Source: Nocardioidaceae bacterium (lineage in GTDB: Bacteria > Actinomycetota > Actinomycetes > Propionibacteriales > Nocardioidaceae). From it: 64,000 nt of DNA. Position 1 is the first letter of the stretch, and each line of letters begins with the position of its first letter. The position numbers were made by a program, and so were the translations under genes. This document shows, piece by piece, positions 45,624-54,048 of the stretch. The notes under the pieces are model-generated. The model was not told the origin of the DNA. It did no database searches and saw nothing but the letters and a program-made list of their open reading frames with translations. The stretch spans positions 1,103,827 through 1,167,826 of the forward strand of contig CP076053.1 in NCBI GenBank assembly GCA_018672315.1, given 5' to 3'.

Positions 45624-46447
45624 CCCGCCAACCTCACGGTGGTGCTCGCTCCCCAGATCGCCATGGAGAGGAACAGGTCGATGACGTTGATCGCGACGAT
45701 CGACAGTCGGACTGCGCTGCCCACGGCGATGCCCACACCTGCGGGACCGCCCGAGGCGGTGTAGCCGTAGTAGCAGTGCACGAGGATCACGACGACGGCG
45801 AAGACCAGCACCTTGCCGAAGGACCACAGCACGTCGCCGGGTGGCAGGAACTGGTTGAAGTAGTGGTCGTAGGTGCCCGCGCTCTGCCCGAAGAACTGCG
45901 TCACGGTGAGTCGCGTCGCGAAGTACGAGGACATCAGGCCCACGACGTACAGGGGGACGACGGCGACCAGACCCGCCAGGATGCGGGAGGTCACGAGGAA
46001 GGGGATCGAGGGGATCGCCATGACCTCCAGGGCGTCGATCTCCTCGGAGATGCGCATCGCGCCGAGCTGGGCGGTGAAACCGCAGCCGACGGTCGCCGCC
46101 AGGGCGATGCCGGCGACCAGCGGGGCGATCTCCCGGGTGTTGAAGTACGCCGAGACGAACCCGGTGAAGGCCGAGGTGCCGATCTGGTTCAGCGCGGCAT
46201 ACCCCTGCAGGCCGACCTCGGTGCCGGTGAAGAACGCGAGACCGGTGATCACACCGACGGTGCCGCCGATGACCGACAGCGCCCCCGAGCCGAGGGTCAC
46301 CTCGGCCAGGAGCCGCATGATCTCCTTCTTGTACCGGCGGATCGTGCGCGGGCTCCACGCGAGCGCGCGGATGAAGAAGCTGAGCTCCGCACCGAGGTTG
46401 TCGAGCACCCCGAGCGGCTTCTGGTAGACGGCCTTCACGCTTGCCAC
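45620..46447 (-). CDS. MlaE/YrbE-family ABC permease B
   Basis: The 275-residue integral membrane protein has the MlaE signature (GVITGLAFFTGTEVGLQGYA; AQLGAMRISEEIDALEVMAI). In Mce systems two YrbE proteins form the transmembrane pore. The start is GTG, 4 nt after the first permease gene. Confidence 0.92.
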   Translation of the reverse strand: MASVKAVYQKPLGVLDNLGAELSFFIRALAWSPRTIRRYKKEIMRLLAEVTLGSGALSVIGGTVGVITGLAFFTGTEVGLQGYAALNQIGTSAFTGFVSAYFNTREIAPLVAGIALAATVGCGFTAQLGAMRISEEIDALEVMAIPSIPFLVTSRILAGLVAVVPLYVVGLMSSYFATRLTVTQFFGQSAGTYDHYFNQFLPPGDVLWSFGKVLVFAVVVILVHCYYGYTASGGPAGVGIAVGSAVRLSIVAINVIDLFLSMAIWGASTTVRLAG

Positions 46448-46451
46448 GACG

Positions 46452-47234
46452 TCACCCTGTCTTCGGTGGGACGAGCTGGAAGTACACGGCGGACAGGATG
46501 AAGTTCACGACGAACAGCAGCATGAAGGTGATGACCACCGACTCGTTCACCGCGTCACCGACACCCTTCGGCCCGCCGGCCGCGTTCATGCCCTTGTACG
46601 CGGCGACGATCGCAGCGATGAAGCCGAAGAAGATCGCCTTGATGAAGCCCTGGTACAGGTCGGGCAGCTGCGCCAGCGCGGTGAAGCTCGCGAGGTAGGC
46701 GCCCGGCGTGCCGTCCTGGAGCACCACGTTGAAGACGTATCCGCCGGCGATGCCGACGACGCTGACGAGGCCGTTCAGGAAGACCGCGACCATGACCGCG
46801 GCGAGCACCCGGGGGACGACGAGCCGCTGGATGGGGTCGATGCCGAGCACCATCATCGCGTCGAGCTCCTCGCGGATCTTGCGAGCGCCGAGGTCGGCGG
46901 CGATGGCCGACCCTCCCGCGCCCGCCACGAGGAGGGCTGTCGCGATGGGCCCGGCTTCTCGCACCACCGCGAGCACCGCCGCCGAACCCGTGAACGACTG
47001 GGCTCCGAACTGCTTGATCAGGCCACCCACCTGCAACGCGATGACCGCGCCGAAGGGGATGGCGACCAGCGCCGTCGGGATGATCGTCACCGAGGCGATG
47101 AACCACGCCTGCTGCAGGAACTCACGCAGCTGGAAGGGCCGCTTGAAGATGTTGCGGGTCACGTCCAGCCCGAAGGCGAAGAGCTTGCCCGCGGTCCCGA
47201 CGGGCGCCAGGACGCGGGTGGCGGTCGAGGCCAA
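46452..47234 (-). CDS. MlaE/YrbE-family ABC permease A
   Basis: The 260-residue permease has the EQ-loop region ADLGARKIREELDAMMVLGI and a conserved C-terminus (GFIAAIVAAYKGMNAAGGPK). It pairs with permease B. The start is TTG with GGTGA upstream, one nt after the ATPase stop. Confidence 0.9.
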   Translation of the reverse strand: MASTATRVLAPVGTAGKLFAFGLDVTRNIFKRPFQLREFLQQAWFIASVTIIPTALVAIPFGAVIALQVGGLIKQFGAQSFTGSAAVLAVVREAGPIATALLVAGAGGSAIAADLGARKIREELDAMMVLGIDPIQRLVVPRVLAAVMVAVFLNGLVSVVGIAGGYVFNVVLQDGTPGAYLASFTALAQLPDLYQGFIKAIFFGFIAAIVAAYKGMNAAGGPKGVGDAVNESVVITFMLLFVVNFILSAVYFQLVPPKTG

Positions 47235-47235
47235 C

Positions 47236-48183
47236 TCAGTTCACCATCGTCATGTTCGGCTCGAAGGAGCCGGGAGGCGGCGTGACGCCATTCGCCGCGC
47301 ACCAGGCGCCGGGGTCGCGCTGCGACCGACGACGGATGCCGTTGGAGGGCTCGAGCTGCACGGGGATCGGGGGCAGGGGCGGGAGCTCCTGGCCGGACTC
47401 GGCCTCGAGCTCGTCGTCGTCCTTCTCCTCGGACATGCCGATCGGACCGATGCGCTGAGCGTTCAGGAACTGCCTGACGACAGGCTCCTCGGAGCTCAGG
47501 AGCATCTCGCGGGGCCCGAACATCGCGAGGTGCTTGTGGTAGAGCAGGCCGATGTTGTCGGGCACGGTGCGCGCGGTGTTGATGTCGTGGGTCACGATCA
47601 GGAACGTCGCGTCGATCTGGGCGTTGAGGTCGACGATCAGCTGGTTGAGGAAGGCCGAGCGCACCGGGTCGAGGCCGGAGTCCGGCTCGTCGAAGAGGAC
47701 GATCTCGGGGTCAAGCACCAGTGCGCGCGCCAGGCCGGCCCGCTTGCGCATGCCGCCGGAGATCTCGCCCGGCAGCTTGTCCTCGGTGCCGATGAGGCCG
47801 ACGAGGTCGAGCTTCTCCATGACGATGTCGCGGACCTCGGACTCGGACTTCTTCGTGTGCTCGCGCAGGGGGAAGGCGATGTTGTCGTAGAGGTTCATCG
47901 AGCCGAACATCGCGCCGTCCTGGAACAGCACGCCGAAGAGCTTGCGGATCTCGTACAGCTCGTCCTCGGGACAGGACGCGATGTCGGTGCCCTGGATGAT
48001 GATCTCGCCGCGGTCGGGCTTCAGCAGGCCGATCAGCGTCTTGAGGAACACGGACTTGCCCGTGCCGGAGGGGCCGAGCATCACGCAGATCTCCCCGGCG
48101 GGGATCGTCAGGGTCACGTCGCCCCAGATCAGCTGCTTGCCGAAGGACTTGGTCAGGTGGTTGACCTGGATCTCGGTGCCCAT
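47236..48183 (-). CDS. Mce-type ABC transporter ATP-binding protein (Mkl/MlaF-like)
   Basis: The 315-residue ATPase has Walker A GPSGTGKSVFL, Q-loop VLFQDGAMFGSM, ABC signature EISGGMRKRAGLARAL, Walker B EIVLFDEPDSGLDPV and the H-loop VTHD. A Mkl-type C-terminal extension of about 70 residues, acidic then Pro-rich, follows. It energises the YrbE permeases. In M. tuberculosis the homologue mkl also lies between rplL and rpoB, but without the rest of the operon. First gene of the operon; GGAAGGGG precedes the ATG. Confidence 0.94.
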   Translation of the reverse strand: MGTEIQVNHLTKSFGKQLIWGDVTLTIPAGEICVMLGPSGTGKSVFLKTLIGLLKPDRGEIIIQGTDIASCPEDELYEIRKLFGVLFQDGAMFGSMNLYDNIAFPLREHTKKSESEVRDIVMEKLDLVGLIGTEDKLPGEISGGMRKRAGLARALVLDPEIVLFDEPDSGLDPVRSAFLNQLIVDLNAQIDATFLIVTHDINTARTVPDNIGLLYHKHLAMFGPREMLLSSEEPVVRQFLNAQRIGPIGMSEEKDDDELEAESGQELPPLPPIPVQLEPSNGIRRRSQRDPGAWCAANGVTPPPGSFEPNMTMVN

Positions 48184-48431
48184 GCGGGACCCCTTCCGAT
48201 TCGGACGTGCTCGAGCACGGCTGAGCCGCGCACCCCGCGCGGACCCGCCCTACCCGCGGGTAAGTGCTTCGAGAAAGTTACGACAAAGCGGCGACGTCGT
48301 CATCCCTTCGCGAGGAACTGACCCGTTCGACACCTCGGCGTGATCTCGAAGCCCAGGTGAGGAATGGTACAGGCCACCTGTGACGTACGCCGCACGATCT
48401 GCTAGCCGGGGGCAAATCGAGACAAAACGAG
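48184..48431 (-). promoter_or_regulatory. Upstream region of the Mce operon
   Basis: No gene is seen. It contains a perfect 12-nt palindrome TACCCGCGGGTA at 48251-48262, about 70 nt before the ATPase start, and a spaced inverted repeat CAGGTG...CACCTG (about 48354-48380). A -35-like TTGTCG lies upstream of the palindrome on the minus strand, with a poor -10. The palindrome could be an operator; no mceR-type regulator gene is nearby. Confidence 0.4.
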
Positions 48432-48465
48432 CGACGGCCGACCCCCGGTCGGGGGTCGGCCGTCG
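48432..48465 (-). terminator. Terminator after rplL
   Basis: Perfect 15-bp stem CGACGGCCGACCCCC / GGGGGTCGGCCGTCG with a GGTC loop, 36 nt past the rplL stop. It separates the ribosomal genes from the Mce operon. Confidence 0.88.
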
Positions 48466-48500
48466 CGCCGTCGTGCGAGGTGGTGCAGGTCAGGCAGAGG

Positions 48501-48893
48501 TCACTTGACGGTGACGGTCGCGCCGGCACCCTCGAGCTGCTCCTTGGCCTTGTCGGCCGCGTCCTTGGCGACCTTCTCCAGGATCGCCTTGGGGGCGGAC
48601 TCCACCAGCTCCTTGGCCTCCTTCAGGCCGAGCGAGGTGAGGGCGCGCACCTCCTTGATGACGTTGATCTTCTTGTCACCGGCGGCCTCGAGGACGACGT
48701 CGAACTCGTCCTGCTCCTCGGCGGCCGCGCCACCGGCGTCGCCGCCACCGGCGGCCGGGGCGGCAGCGGCGGCCACGGGGGCGGCCGCGGTGACGCCGAA
48801 GGTCTCCTCGAACTGCTTCACGAACTCGCTGAGCTCGAGAAGGGTCATCTCCTTGAACGCGTCGAGGAGCTCGTCGTTGCTGAGCTTCGCCAT
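48501..48893 (-). CDS. rplL: 50S ribosomal protein L7/L12
   Basis: The 130-residue stalk protein has an N-terminal dimerisation domain ([20 protein letters not shown]), an Ala/Gly-rich hinge and the C-terminal factor-binding domain ([33 protein letters not shown]). The ATG at 48893 is the family start; ten upstream in-frame residues are not family-like. It follows rplJ after 115 nt. Confidence 0.98.
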   Translation of the reverse strand: MAKLSNDELLDAFKEMTLLELSEFVKQFEETFGVTAAAPVAAAAAPAAGGGDAGGAAAEEQDEFDVVLEAAGDKKINVIKEVRALTSLGLKEAKELVESAPKAILEKVAKDAADKAKEQLEGAGATVTVK

Positions 48894-49008
48894 GGTGGCG
48901 GCTCCTTCCATGTCGTGGAACATGCCGTCGGTCCGGTCGGCCCGACGGGTCGGTCAGTGGTGGTGCAGGTGGTCACGAGGACCGGCGGGTCCGGGGGGAC
49001 CCGGCTGG

Positions 49009-49572
49009 TCACTCCGCGTCGGTCGCCTCGCCAGCGCCTCCGGCGAGGACGGACGGGTCCGCCTCGGCCTTGGCCTGCAGCGCCGCCGCGAGACGCGCGG
49101 TCTGCGCGAGCGGGGCGTTGATGAGGTAGACCGCCTGGCTCAGCGACGCCAGCATGGCGCCGGCCATCTTGCCCAGGAGGACCTCGCGGCTCTCCAGGTC
49201 GGCGATCTTGGCGAGCTCGGCCGCGTCCACCGGGGCGCCGTCGATGACGCCGCCCTTGATGACGAGAGCCGGGTTCTCCTTCGCGAAGTCACGCAGACCC
49301 TTCGCCGCCTCGACCAGGTCGCCGTTGATGAAGGCGATGGCGGTCGGGCCGGTGAGCAGGTCGTCGACACCGTCGACCCCGGCCTCACGGGCGGCGATCT
49401 TGGTGAGCGTGTTCTTGACCACGGCGTACGAGGCGTGCTCGCCCAGGCTCCGTCGCAGCTGCTGCAGCTGCGACACGGTGAGCCCGCGGTACTCGGTCAG
49501 CACGGCGCCCGAGGAGTCCGCGAACGAGTCCGCGATCTCCTTCACGGCGGCTTGCTTGTCTGGCCGCGCCAT
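49009..49572 (-). CDS. rplJ: 50S ribosomal protein L10
   Basis: The 187-residue stalk base protein begins [20 protein letters not shown] and has [19 protein letters not shown] and [11 protein letters not shown]. The C-terminal helix that binds L7/L12 dimers is followed by an acidic tail. It is preceded by a long leader with a hairpin, where autoregulation by the L10-L12 complex usually acts. Confidence 0.97.
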   Translation of the reverse strand: MARPDKQAAVKEIADSFADSSGAVLTEYRGLTVSQLQQLRRSLGEHASYAVVKNTLTKIAAREAGVDGVDDLLTGPTAIAFINGDLVEAAKGLRDFAKENPALVIKGGVIDGAPVDAAELAKIADLESREVLLGKMAGAMLASLSQAVYLINAPLAQTARLAAALQAKAEADPSVLAGGAGEATDAE

Positions 49573-49842
49573 GGGTCTCCTTCTCGGTCGGTTCGGAACC
49601 AGGCGCCGCCCGGTGGGAGGCGCCTCGACCTCGGTGCACCGGGGCCCGAGACGAAGAAACGCCCCTGCGCAGGCGCAGAGGCGTGAGGATGACGTCCACG
49701 TGTGTGGACGGTCCGACCGACTGTCACCTGCGCTGGCTGCTGCTGCCCGTCGCCGGGCGGCAGACCTTCGTCCGGAGCTCCGGAGACCAGCGGTCTGTGG
49801 TTACAGCTGGTCAGCGTACGCGGGGTGGGCGCTCCGCACCAA
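49573..49842 (-). promoter_or_regulatory. rplJ leader: promoter and attenuator-like hairpin
   Basis: The minus strand has TTGGTG (49837-49842), an 18-nt spacer and TACGCT (49813-49818), a plausible promoter at the end of the MFS gene. The resulting leader of about 230 nt contains a hairpin at 49661-49682 (GCCTCTGCG / CGCAGGGGC, two G-U pairs). A pyrimidine-rich TTTCTTCGTCTC follows it, resembling an attenuator. L10-type leaders control rplJL in other bacteria; the fold here was not modelled. Confidence 0.4.
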
Positions 49843-49843
49843 A

Positions 49844-51148
49844 TCAGGCCGAGCGGGCCTCGGGGGCGAGCACCTCGACCTCGTCGAGCCCGCGGCTCAG
49901 GACTGCTGCGAGGACGCACATGCCGGCGAAGATGCCGATGGTCGCGGCCGCGCCGATGGCGGCGAAGGCCGCTCCCAGCGCACCGACGACCAGCAGGATC
50001 ACGCCGATCACGGTGTTCGCGACCGCCGTGTACGCCGGGCGCTGGTCCTCCGGCGCCATGTCGACCAGGTAGGTGGACCGACCCACGCGTACGCCGTGGT
50101 AGCTGATCATGAGTCCGAAGAGCGCCACCGGCATCGCCCACACCGTGGTCGCCAGCCCGGCTGCCTGGAGCGCGAGCGCCGCCACGAGGGCCACCGCGGC
50201 CGCGAGACCGGACCGCTCGAGCACGGCACGGCTGGAGTGGTCCGAGAGGCGACCCCACACGTAGGAGCTGAGCAGGGACGCCGCGGCGGAGGCGAGGACG
50301 AGACCTCCGAGGTTGGCCAGGTCCTCGGCGTCGGAGGAGCCGAGCAGCACCAGGTACGGCGGGGCGAGTGCCGTGGCCGTCAGCAGGCCGCGGACGACGA
50401 TCATCCGGACCAGCTGGGGATCCTGCCTCAGCAGCCGCAGCTGTCCCCACGGTGTGCCGCCGTGCTCGCGCGGCGTCGGCTCCTCGGTGATCGTGGCGAA
50501 GAAGGCGGCTGCGAACAGCCACCCGGCCGCGGCCAGCACGAGCGCGACGACGACGACCGCGAAGCGGTCGAGCGTGCCGACCAGCAGCACGATCGCGAAG
50601 ACCACCACACCGGCCGAGGCGACCGAGGAGGCGAACCCCGTCACCGACCCGCGGCGCGAGGACCCCACGGTCTTGCCGAGCACGTCCTTGTGGCTGACCG
50701 AGCAGACCGACCGAGCAATCGCCAGGACGCCGAGCAGCACGCAGATCGCGACGCCGGCGGCGTCGCCCTCGAGGGTCAACGCCGCCACGGCGATGCCCAC
50801 GGCGGCCAGGCCCTGCACGAAGGAGCCGCCGGCCCACGCCCACTTGCGGCGGGCCATCGCGTGGATCCGCGGAGCGGTGACCAGCTGCGGGAGCAGGGCG
50901 CCGGCCTCGCGGATCGGCACCAGGAGGCCGACCAGCACCCCGGAGGCACCGAGGTTGGTCACGAGCCAGCTGAGGACGAGCTTGGGGTCGAGCAGGCCGT
51001 CAGCGAGCTTCGTCGAGGCCAGCGACCCCCCGTGTCGCAGGAAGTTGGCCGGCTCCGCGGCGCGTGCCGTCTCGTCCAGGCCCCCGTCGCGATCCGGGTC
51101 CTCGACGAGCCGGTCGAAGAGTGCGCGCTCCAGCCGACCTGAGGACAT
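49844..51148 (-). CDS. MFS-type permease
   Basis: The 434-residue protein has about 12 hydrophobic helices after a 50-residue polar N-terminus. MFS features include VPIREAGALLPQL, the loop RIHAMARRKW after helix 2-like segments and the second-half signature YVWGRLSDHSSRAVLER. It sits on the same strand between rplA and rplJ, with its own flanking terminator and a promoter-like site at its end. The substrate is unknown, and nothing links it to ribosome function. Confidence 0.85.
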   Translation of the reverse strand: MSSGRLERALFDRLVEDPDRDGGLDETARAAEPANFLRHGGSLASTKLADGLLDPKLVLSWLVTNLGASGVLVGLLVPIREAGALLPQLVTAPRIHAMARRKWAWAGGSFVQGLAAVGIAVAALTLEGDAAGVAICVLLGVLAIARSVCSVSHKDVLGKTVGSSRRGSVTGFASSVASAGVVVFAIVLLVGTLDRFAVVVVALVLAAAGWLFAAAFFATITEEPTPREHGGTPWGQLRLLRQDPQLVRMIVVRGLLTATALAPPYLVLLGSSDAEDLANLGGLVLASAAASLLSSYVWGRLSDHSSRAVLERSGLAAAVALVAALALQAAGLATTVWAMPVALFGLMISYHGVRVGRSTYLVDMAPEDQRPAYTAVANTVIGVILLVVGALGAAFAAIGAAATIGIFAGMCVLAAVLSRGLDEVEVLAPEARSA

Positions 51149-51199
51149 GCCTGTTGGCTACCCCCGGGCCTCCGGGCACATGCTGCGCCGTGGACCACA

Positions 51200-51234
51200 C
51201 GAGCCCGCCCCGCTGCACCAGCGGGACGGGCTCG
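51200..51234 (-). terminator. Terminator after rplA
   Basis: Hairpin CGAGCCCG-C-CCCGCTG / CAGCGGG-A-CGGGCTCG with one mismatch and a CAC loop, 25 nt past the rplA stop. It separates rplKA from the MFS gene. Confidence 0.75.
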
Positions 51235-51259
51235 GTGCGGTCGCGACGGTGCGTACGCC

Positions 51260-51982
51260 TCAGGCCGAGGCGACGTCCTCGTCGGAGGCGACGTTGCGCG
51301 TGCGGTTCGGGTCGACCTGGATGCCGGGGCCCATGGTCGTCGAGAAGGTCACCTTGCGCAGGTAGCGGCCCTTGGAGCTGGCCGGCTTCAGACGCAGGAC
51401 CTCCTCGAGAGCCACCGCGTAGTTCTCGGCGAGCTGGGCCTCGGAGAAGGAGGACTTGCCGATGATGAAGTGCAGGTTGGCGTGGCGGTCGACGCGGAAC
51501 TCGATCTTGCCGCCCTTGATGTCGGTCACGGCCTTGGCCGGGTCCGGGGTCACCGTGCCCGTCTTCGGGTTCGGCATCAGGCCGCGCGGGCCGAGGACGC
51601 GACCGAGGCGACCGACCTTGCCCATCATGTCCGGGGTCGCGACGACGGCGTCGAAGTCGAGCCAGCCGCCCGACACCCGCTCGATCATCTCGTCGCCACC
51701 GACGAAGTCGGCGCCCGCCTCCCGTGCGGCGTCTGCCTTGTCGGCGACGGCGAAGACCAGGACCCTGGCGGTCTTGCCGGTGCCGTGCGGCAGGTTGACG
51801 GTGCCGCGGACCATCTGGTCCGCCTTGCGGGGGTCGACGCCGAGCCGCATGGCGACGTCCACGGTCTCGTCGAACTTCTTCGACGCGCCCGTCTTGGCGA
51901 CGGTGATCGCCTTCAGGGGGGTGTGGAGCTCGTCGGCGTCGAACTGCTCCGCTGCCTTGCGGTAGCCCTTGCTGCGCTGCAT
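51260..51982 (-). CDS. rplA: 50S ribosomal protein L1
   Basis: The 240-residue rRNA-binding protein carries the family signatures [37 protein letters not shown] and [15 protein letters not shown]. In many bacteria L1 represses the rplK-rplA mRNA. It follows rplK after 80 nt. Confidence 0.98.
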   Translation of the reverse strand: MQRSKGYRKAAEQFDADELHTPLKAITVAKTGASKKFDETVDVAMRLGVDPRKADQMVRGTVNLPHGTGKTARVLVFAVADKADAAREAGADFVGGDEMIERVSGGWLDFDAVVATPDMMGKVGRLGRVLGPRGLMPNPKTGTVTPDPAKAVTDIKGGKIEFRVDRHANLHFIIGKSSFSEAQLAENYAVALEEVLRLKPASSKGRYLRKVTFSTTMGPGIQVDPNRTRNVASDEDVASA

Positions 51983-52062
51983 GTCTGGTCTCTTCTCTGT
52001 CTGCTCGTGTCAGGTGTGCCAGTCGTGGTGTGGGCCAGCGCGGCCCTCCCACTGGGGGTTTC

Positions 52063-52494
52063 TCAGTCGGTCGTGATGCCCATCGAGCGGGCGGTGCCCG
52101 CGACGATCTTCATCGCCTGGTCGATGTCGTTGGCGTTCAGGTCCGGCATCTTGGTGGTGGCGATCTCACGGATCTGGTCCGAGGTCAGCTTGCCGACCTT
52201 GTCCTTGTTGGGCACCGAGGAGCCCTTGGACAGGCCTGCGGCCTTCTTGATCAGCTCGGCCGCCGGCGGCGTCTTGGTGACGAAGCTGAAGGAGCGGTCC
52301 TCGTAGATCGTGATCTCGACCGGGATCACGTTGCCGCGCATCTGCTCGGTGGCGGCGTTGTAGGCCTTGCAGAACTCCATGATGTTCACGCCGTGGGGGC
52401 CGAGGGCCGTACCGACGGGCGGGGCCGGCGTGGCCGCGCCGGCCTGCAGCTGCACCTTCACCAGGGCAGCGATCTTCTTCTTCTTGGGGGGCAT
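52063..52494 (-). CDS. rplK: 50S ribosomal protein L11
   Basis: The 143-residue protein of the GTPase centre begins [19 protein letters not shown]. It has the N-terminal proline-rich helix region ([20 protein letters not shown]) that binds thiostrepton-type antibiotics with 23S rRNA, and the C-terminal RNA-binding domain ([20 protein letters not shown]). Confidence 0.98.
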   Translation of the reverse strand: MPPKKKKIAALVKVQLQAGAATPAPPVGTALGPHGVNIMEFCKAYNAATEQMRGNVIPVEITIYEDRSFSFVTKTPPAAELIKKAAGLSKGSSVPNKDKVGKLTSDQIREIATTKMPDLNANDIDQAMKIVAGTARSMGITTD

Positions 52495-52529
52495 GCGGGG
52501 TCCTTACGTGTGTTGCTCGAATGGATGAG

Positions 52530-52560
52530 CGGGTCGTCGCCGGCTGGTGACGCCGACCCG
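52530..52560 (-). promoter_or_regulatory. Hairpin between nusG and rplK
   Basis: GC-rich stem CGGGTCG...CGACCCG with a further short inner pairing in the 77-nt gap. It may be a partial terminator after nusG or part of the rplK leader. No clear T-tract. Confidence 0.35.
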
Positions 52561-52571
52561 GGCCCAGCCGC

Positions 52572-53387
52572 TCAGACCTTCTGGATCTGGTTGAAGCTGA
52601 GCTCGACCGGGGTCTCCCGGCCGAAGATCTCGACCAGGGCCTTCACCCGCTGGGTGTCGGCGTTGATCTCGGTGATCGTGGCGTGGAGCGTCGCGAACGG
52701 TCCGTCGACGACCATGACGGAGTCCTGCACCGCGAAGTCGACGACCTCGACCGGCTTGCGGGCCGGCGTGGCTGCGGCGGAGCCGGCCGGAGCCGCGGCG
52801 GCACGCGCCGACTCGGCGGCGGCCACGACGGTGGGGGCCAGCATGTTCTCGACCTCGCGCAGCGACAGCGGCACCGGCTGGTGGCTGTGGCCGACGAAGC
52901 CGGTGACCGACGGGGTGTGGCGTACGGCCGCCCAGGACTCGTCGGTCAGGTCCATGCGCACCAGCACGTAGCCGGGGAGAACGGTGCGCTTGACCATCTT
53001 GCGCTGGCCGTTCTTGATCTCGGCGACCTCCTCGGTGGGGACCACGACCTCGTGGATGTAGTCCTCCATGTTCAGCGAGGTGGTGCGGTTCTCCAGGTTG
53101 GCCTTCACCCGGTTCTCCATGCCGGAGTAGGTGTGCACGACGAACCAGTCGCCGGGCTTGGCCATGAGCTCCTCGCGGAAGGCCTCGAGCGGGTCGACCT
53201 CGGCGTCCTCCTCGGCCTCCTCCACGGCGTCGACGACGGCCTCGGCCGGCTCGTCGACGTCGGAGGCCCCGCGGGCCTCGTCGAGGTCCATGACCTCGGT
53301 GGCCTCGAGCGCGGACTGACCAGCGACCTCGTCTTCGATCGACGCCGTCTCGGTGGACGGGCTGGTCTCCTCGGGCTGCTCGGACAC
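52572..53387 (-). CDS. nusG: Transcription termination/antitermination factor NusG
   Basis: The 271-residue protein has an acidic N-terminal extension of about 75 residues ([20 protein letters not shown]). The NGN domain follows ([42 protein letters not shown]), then an Ala/Pro-rich insert (about 190-210), then the KOW domain ([36 protein letters not shown]). The acidic extension is common in actinobacteria. It lies 94 nt after secE. Confidence 0.97.
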   Translation of the reverse strand: MSEQPEETSPSTETASIEDEVAGQSALEATEVMDLDEARGASDVDEPAEAVVDAVEEAEEDAEVDPLEAFREELMAKPGDWFVVHTYSGMENRVKANLENRTTSLNMEDYIHEVVVPTEEVAEIKNGQRKMVKRTVLPGYVLVRMDLTDESWAAVRHTPSVTGFVGHSHQPVPLSLREVENMLAPTVVAAAESARAAAAPAGSAAATPARKPVEVVDFAVQDSVMVVDGPFATLHATITEINADTQRVKALVEIFGRETPVELSFNQIQKV

Positions 53388-53445
53388 TGGATGTTCCCCT
53401 CGGTTGCTGGGCGGTACGACCCGCGACGGCGGGTGCTGGTGACGA

Positions 53446-53475
53446 CGTCGGACGGGGCCGGGCCCCGGTCCGACG
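53446..53475 (-). promoter_or_regulatory. Hairpin between secE and nusG
   Basis: CGTCGGAC + GGGGC paired with GCCCC + GTCCGACG with a single-base bulge, directly after the secE stop. It could be a partial terminator or an mRNA stability element between the two coding regions. Confidence 0.4.
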
Positions 53476-53481
53476 GGTGGA

Positions 53482-53742
53482 TCAGGCGAAGATCGCGAAC
53501 GCGGCCCGTCCGAATCCCAGGTCCAGCAGCGCCACCAGCGTCATCACCACGACCACGAAGACCATGACGACGATGAAGTAGGTGACCAGCTGCGCCTGGG
53601 TCGGGTAGACGACCTTGCGGAGCTCGGCGACCACCTGTCGCAAGAAGGTGGCGGGGGTGGTGCGGGGCTCCTCGGCGCGGGCGTCCGGCGTACGGGTGTC
53701 CGACACGACTCCTGCCTCCTCACCGGCCGGGGGCCGGGTCAT
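53482..53742 (-). CDS. secE: Preprotein translocase subunit SecE
   Basis: The 86-residue protein has a polar N-terminus, the conserved amphipathic helix ([20 protein letters not shown]) and one membrane helix ([20 protein letters not shown]), the actinobacterial single-span form. The ATG at 53742 has AGGAG directly against it with no spacing. GTG at 53706 has GGAGG about 8 nt upstream and may be the real start (74 residues). Confidence 0.95.
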   Translation of the reverse strand: MTRPPAGEEAGVVSDTRTPDARAEEPRTTPATFLRQVVAELRKVVYPTQAQLVTYFIVVMVFVVVVMTLVALLDLGFGRAAFAIFA

Positions 53743-53781
53743 CTCCTGCTCGGGTCTGGATCACGCGCCGGTGCGGCGCGT

Positions 53782-53802
53782 GCGGGCTCCGGCGGAGCCC
53801 GC
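53782..53802 (-). terminator. Hairpin after tRNA-Trp
   Basis: Perfect 9-bp stem GCGGGCTCC / GGAGCCCGC with a GGC loop, 14 nt past the tRNA 3' end. It could terminate part of the transcription or guide 3' processing before secE. Confidence 0.45.
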
Positions 53803-53815
53803 TTGCTGGTCCTTG

Positions 53816-53888
53816 CAGGGCACGAGGGACTTGAACCCCCAACCTTCGGTTTTGGAGACCGATGCTCTGCCAGTTGAGCTAGTGCCCT
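53816..53888 (-). tRNA. trpT: tRNA-Trp (CCA)
   Basis: 73-nt cloverleaf on the minus strand: acceptor AGGGCAC/GTGCCCT, D-arm GCTC...GAGC, anticodon loop CTCCAAA with CCA, and T-arm GGGGG-TTCAAGT-CCCTC. Discriminator is G; CCA is not encoded. Located before secE as in many actinobacteria. Confidence 0.97.
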
Positions 53889-54036
53889 AGGTCGGGTCGC
53901 GCCGCACGTGCTGGCGGTGCGCTCCGGGCATGGCGACCAACGGTGGTCGCCACCGTGGCGGAGTCTACGCGTCGCGACGTGCGCAGGCCAATCCGCGCCG
54001 ACCCGGCACCGGCCTCCCGCCCGGCAGTGACCACCC

Positions 54037-54042
54037 TACGAT
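54037..54042 (+). promoter_or_regulatory. -10 box of aspC, leaderless geometry
   Basis: TACGAT followed by 6 nt and the ATG at 54049. No clear -35 is seen in the 150-nt gap to the divergent tRNA-Trp gene, which holds nothing else recognisable. Confidence 0.45.
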
Positions 54043-54048
54043 GGGTCC

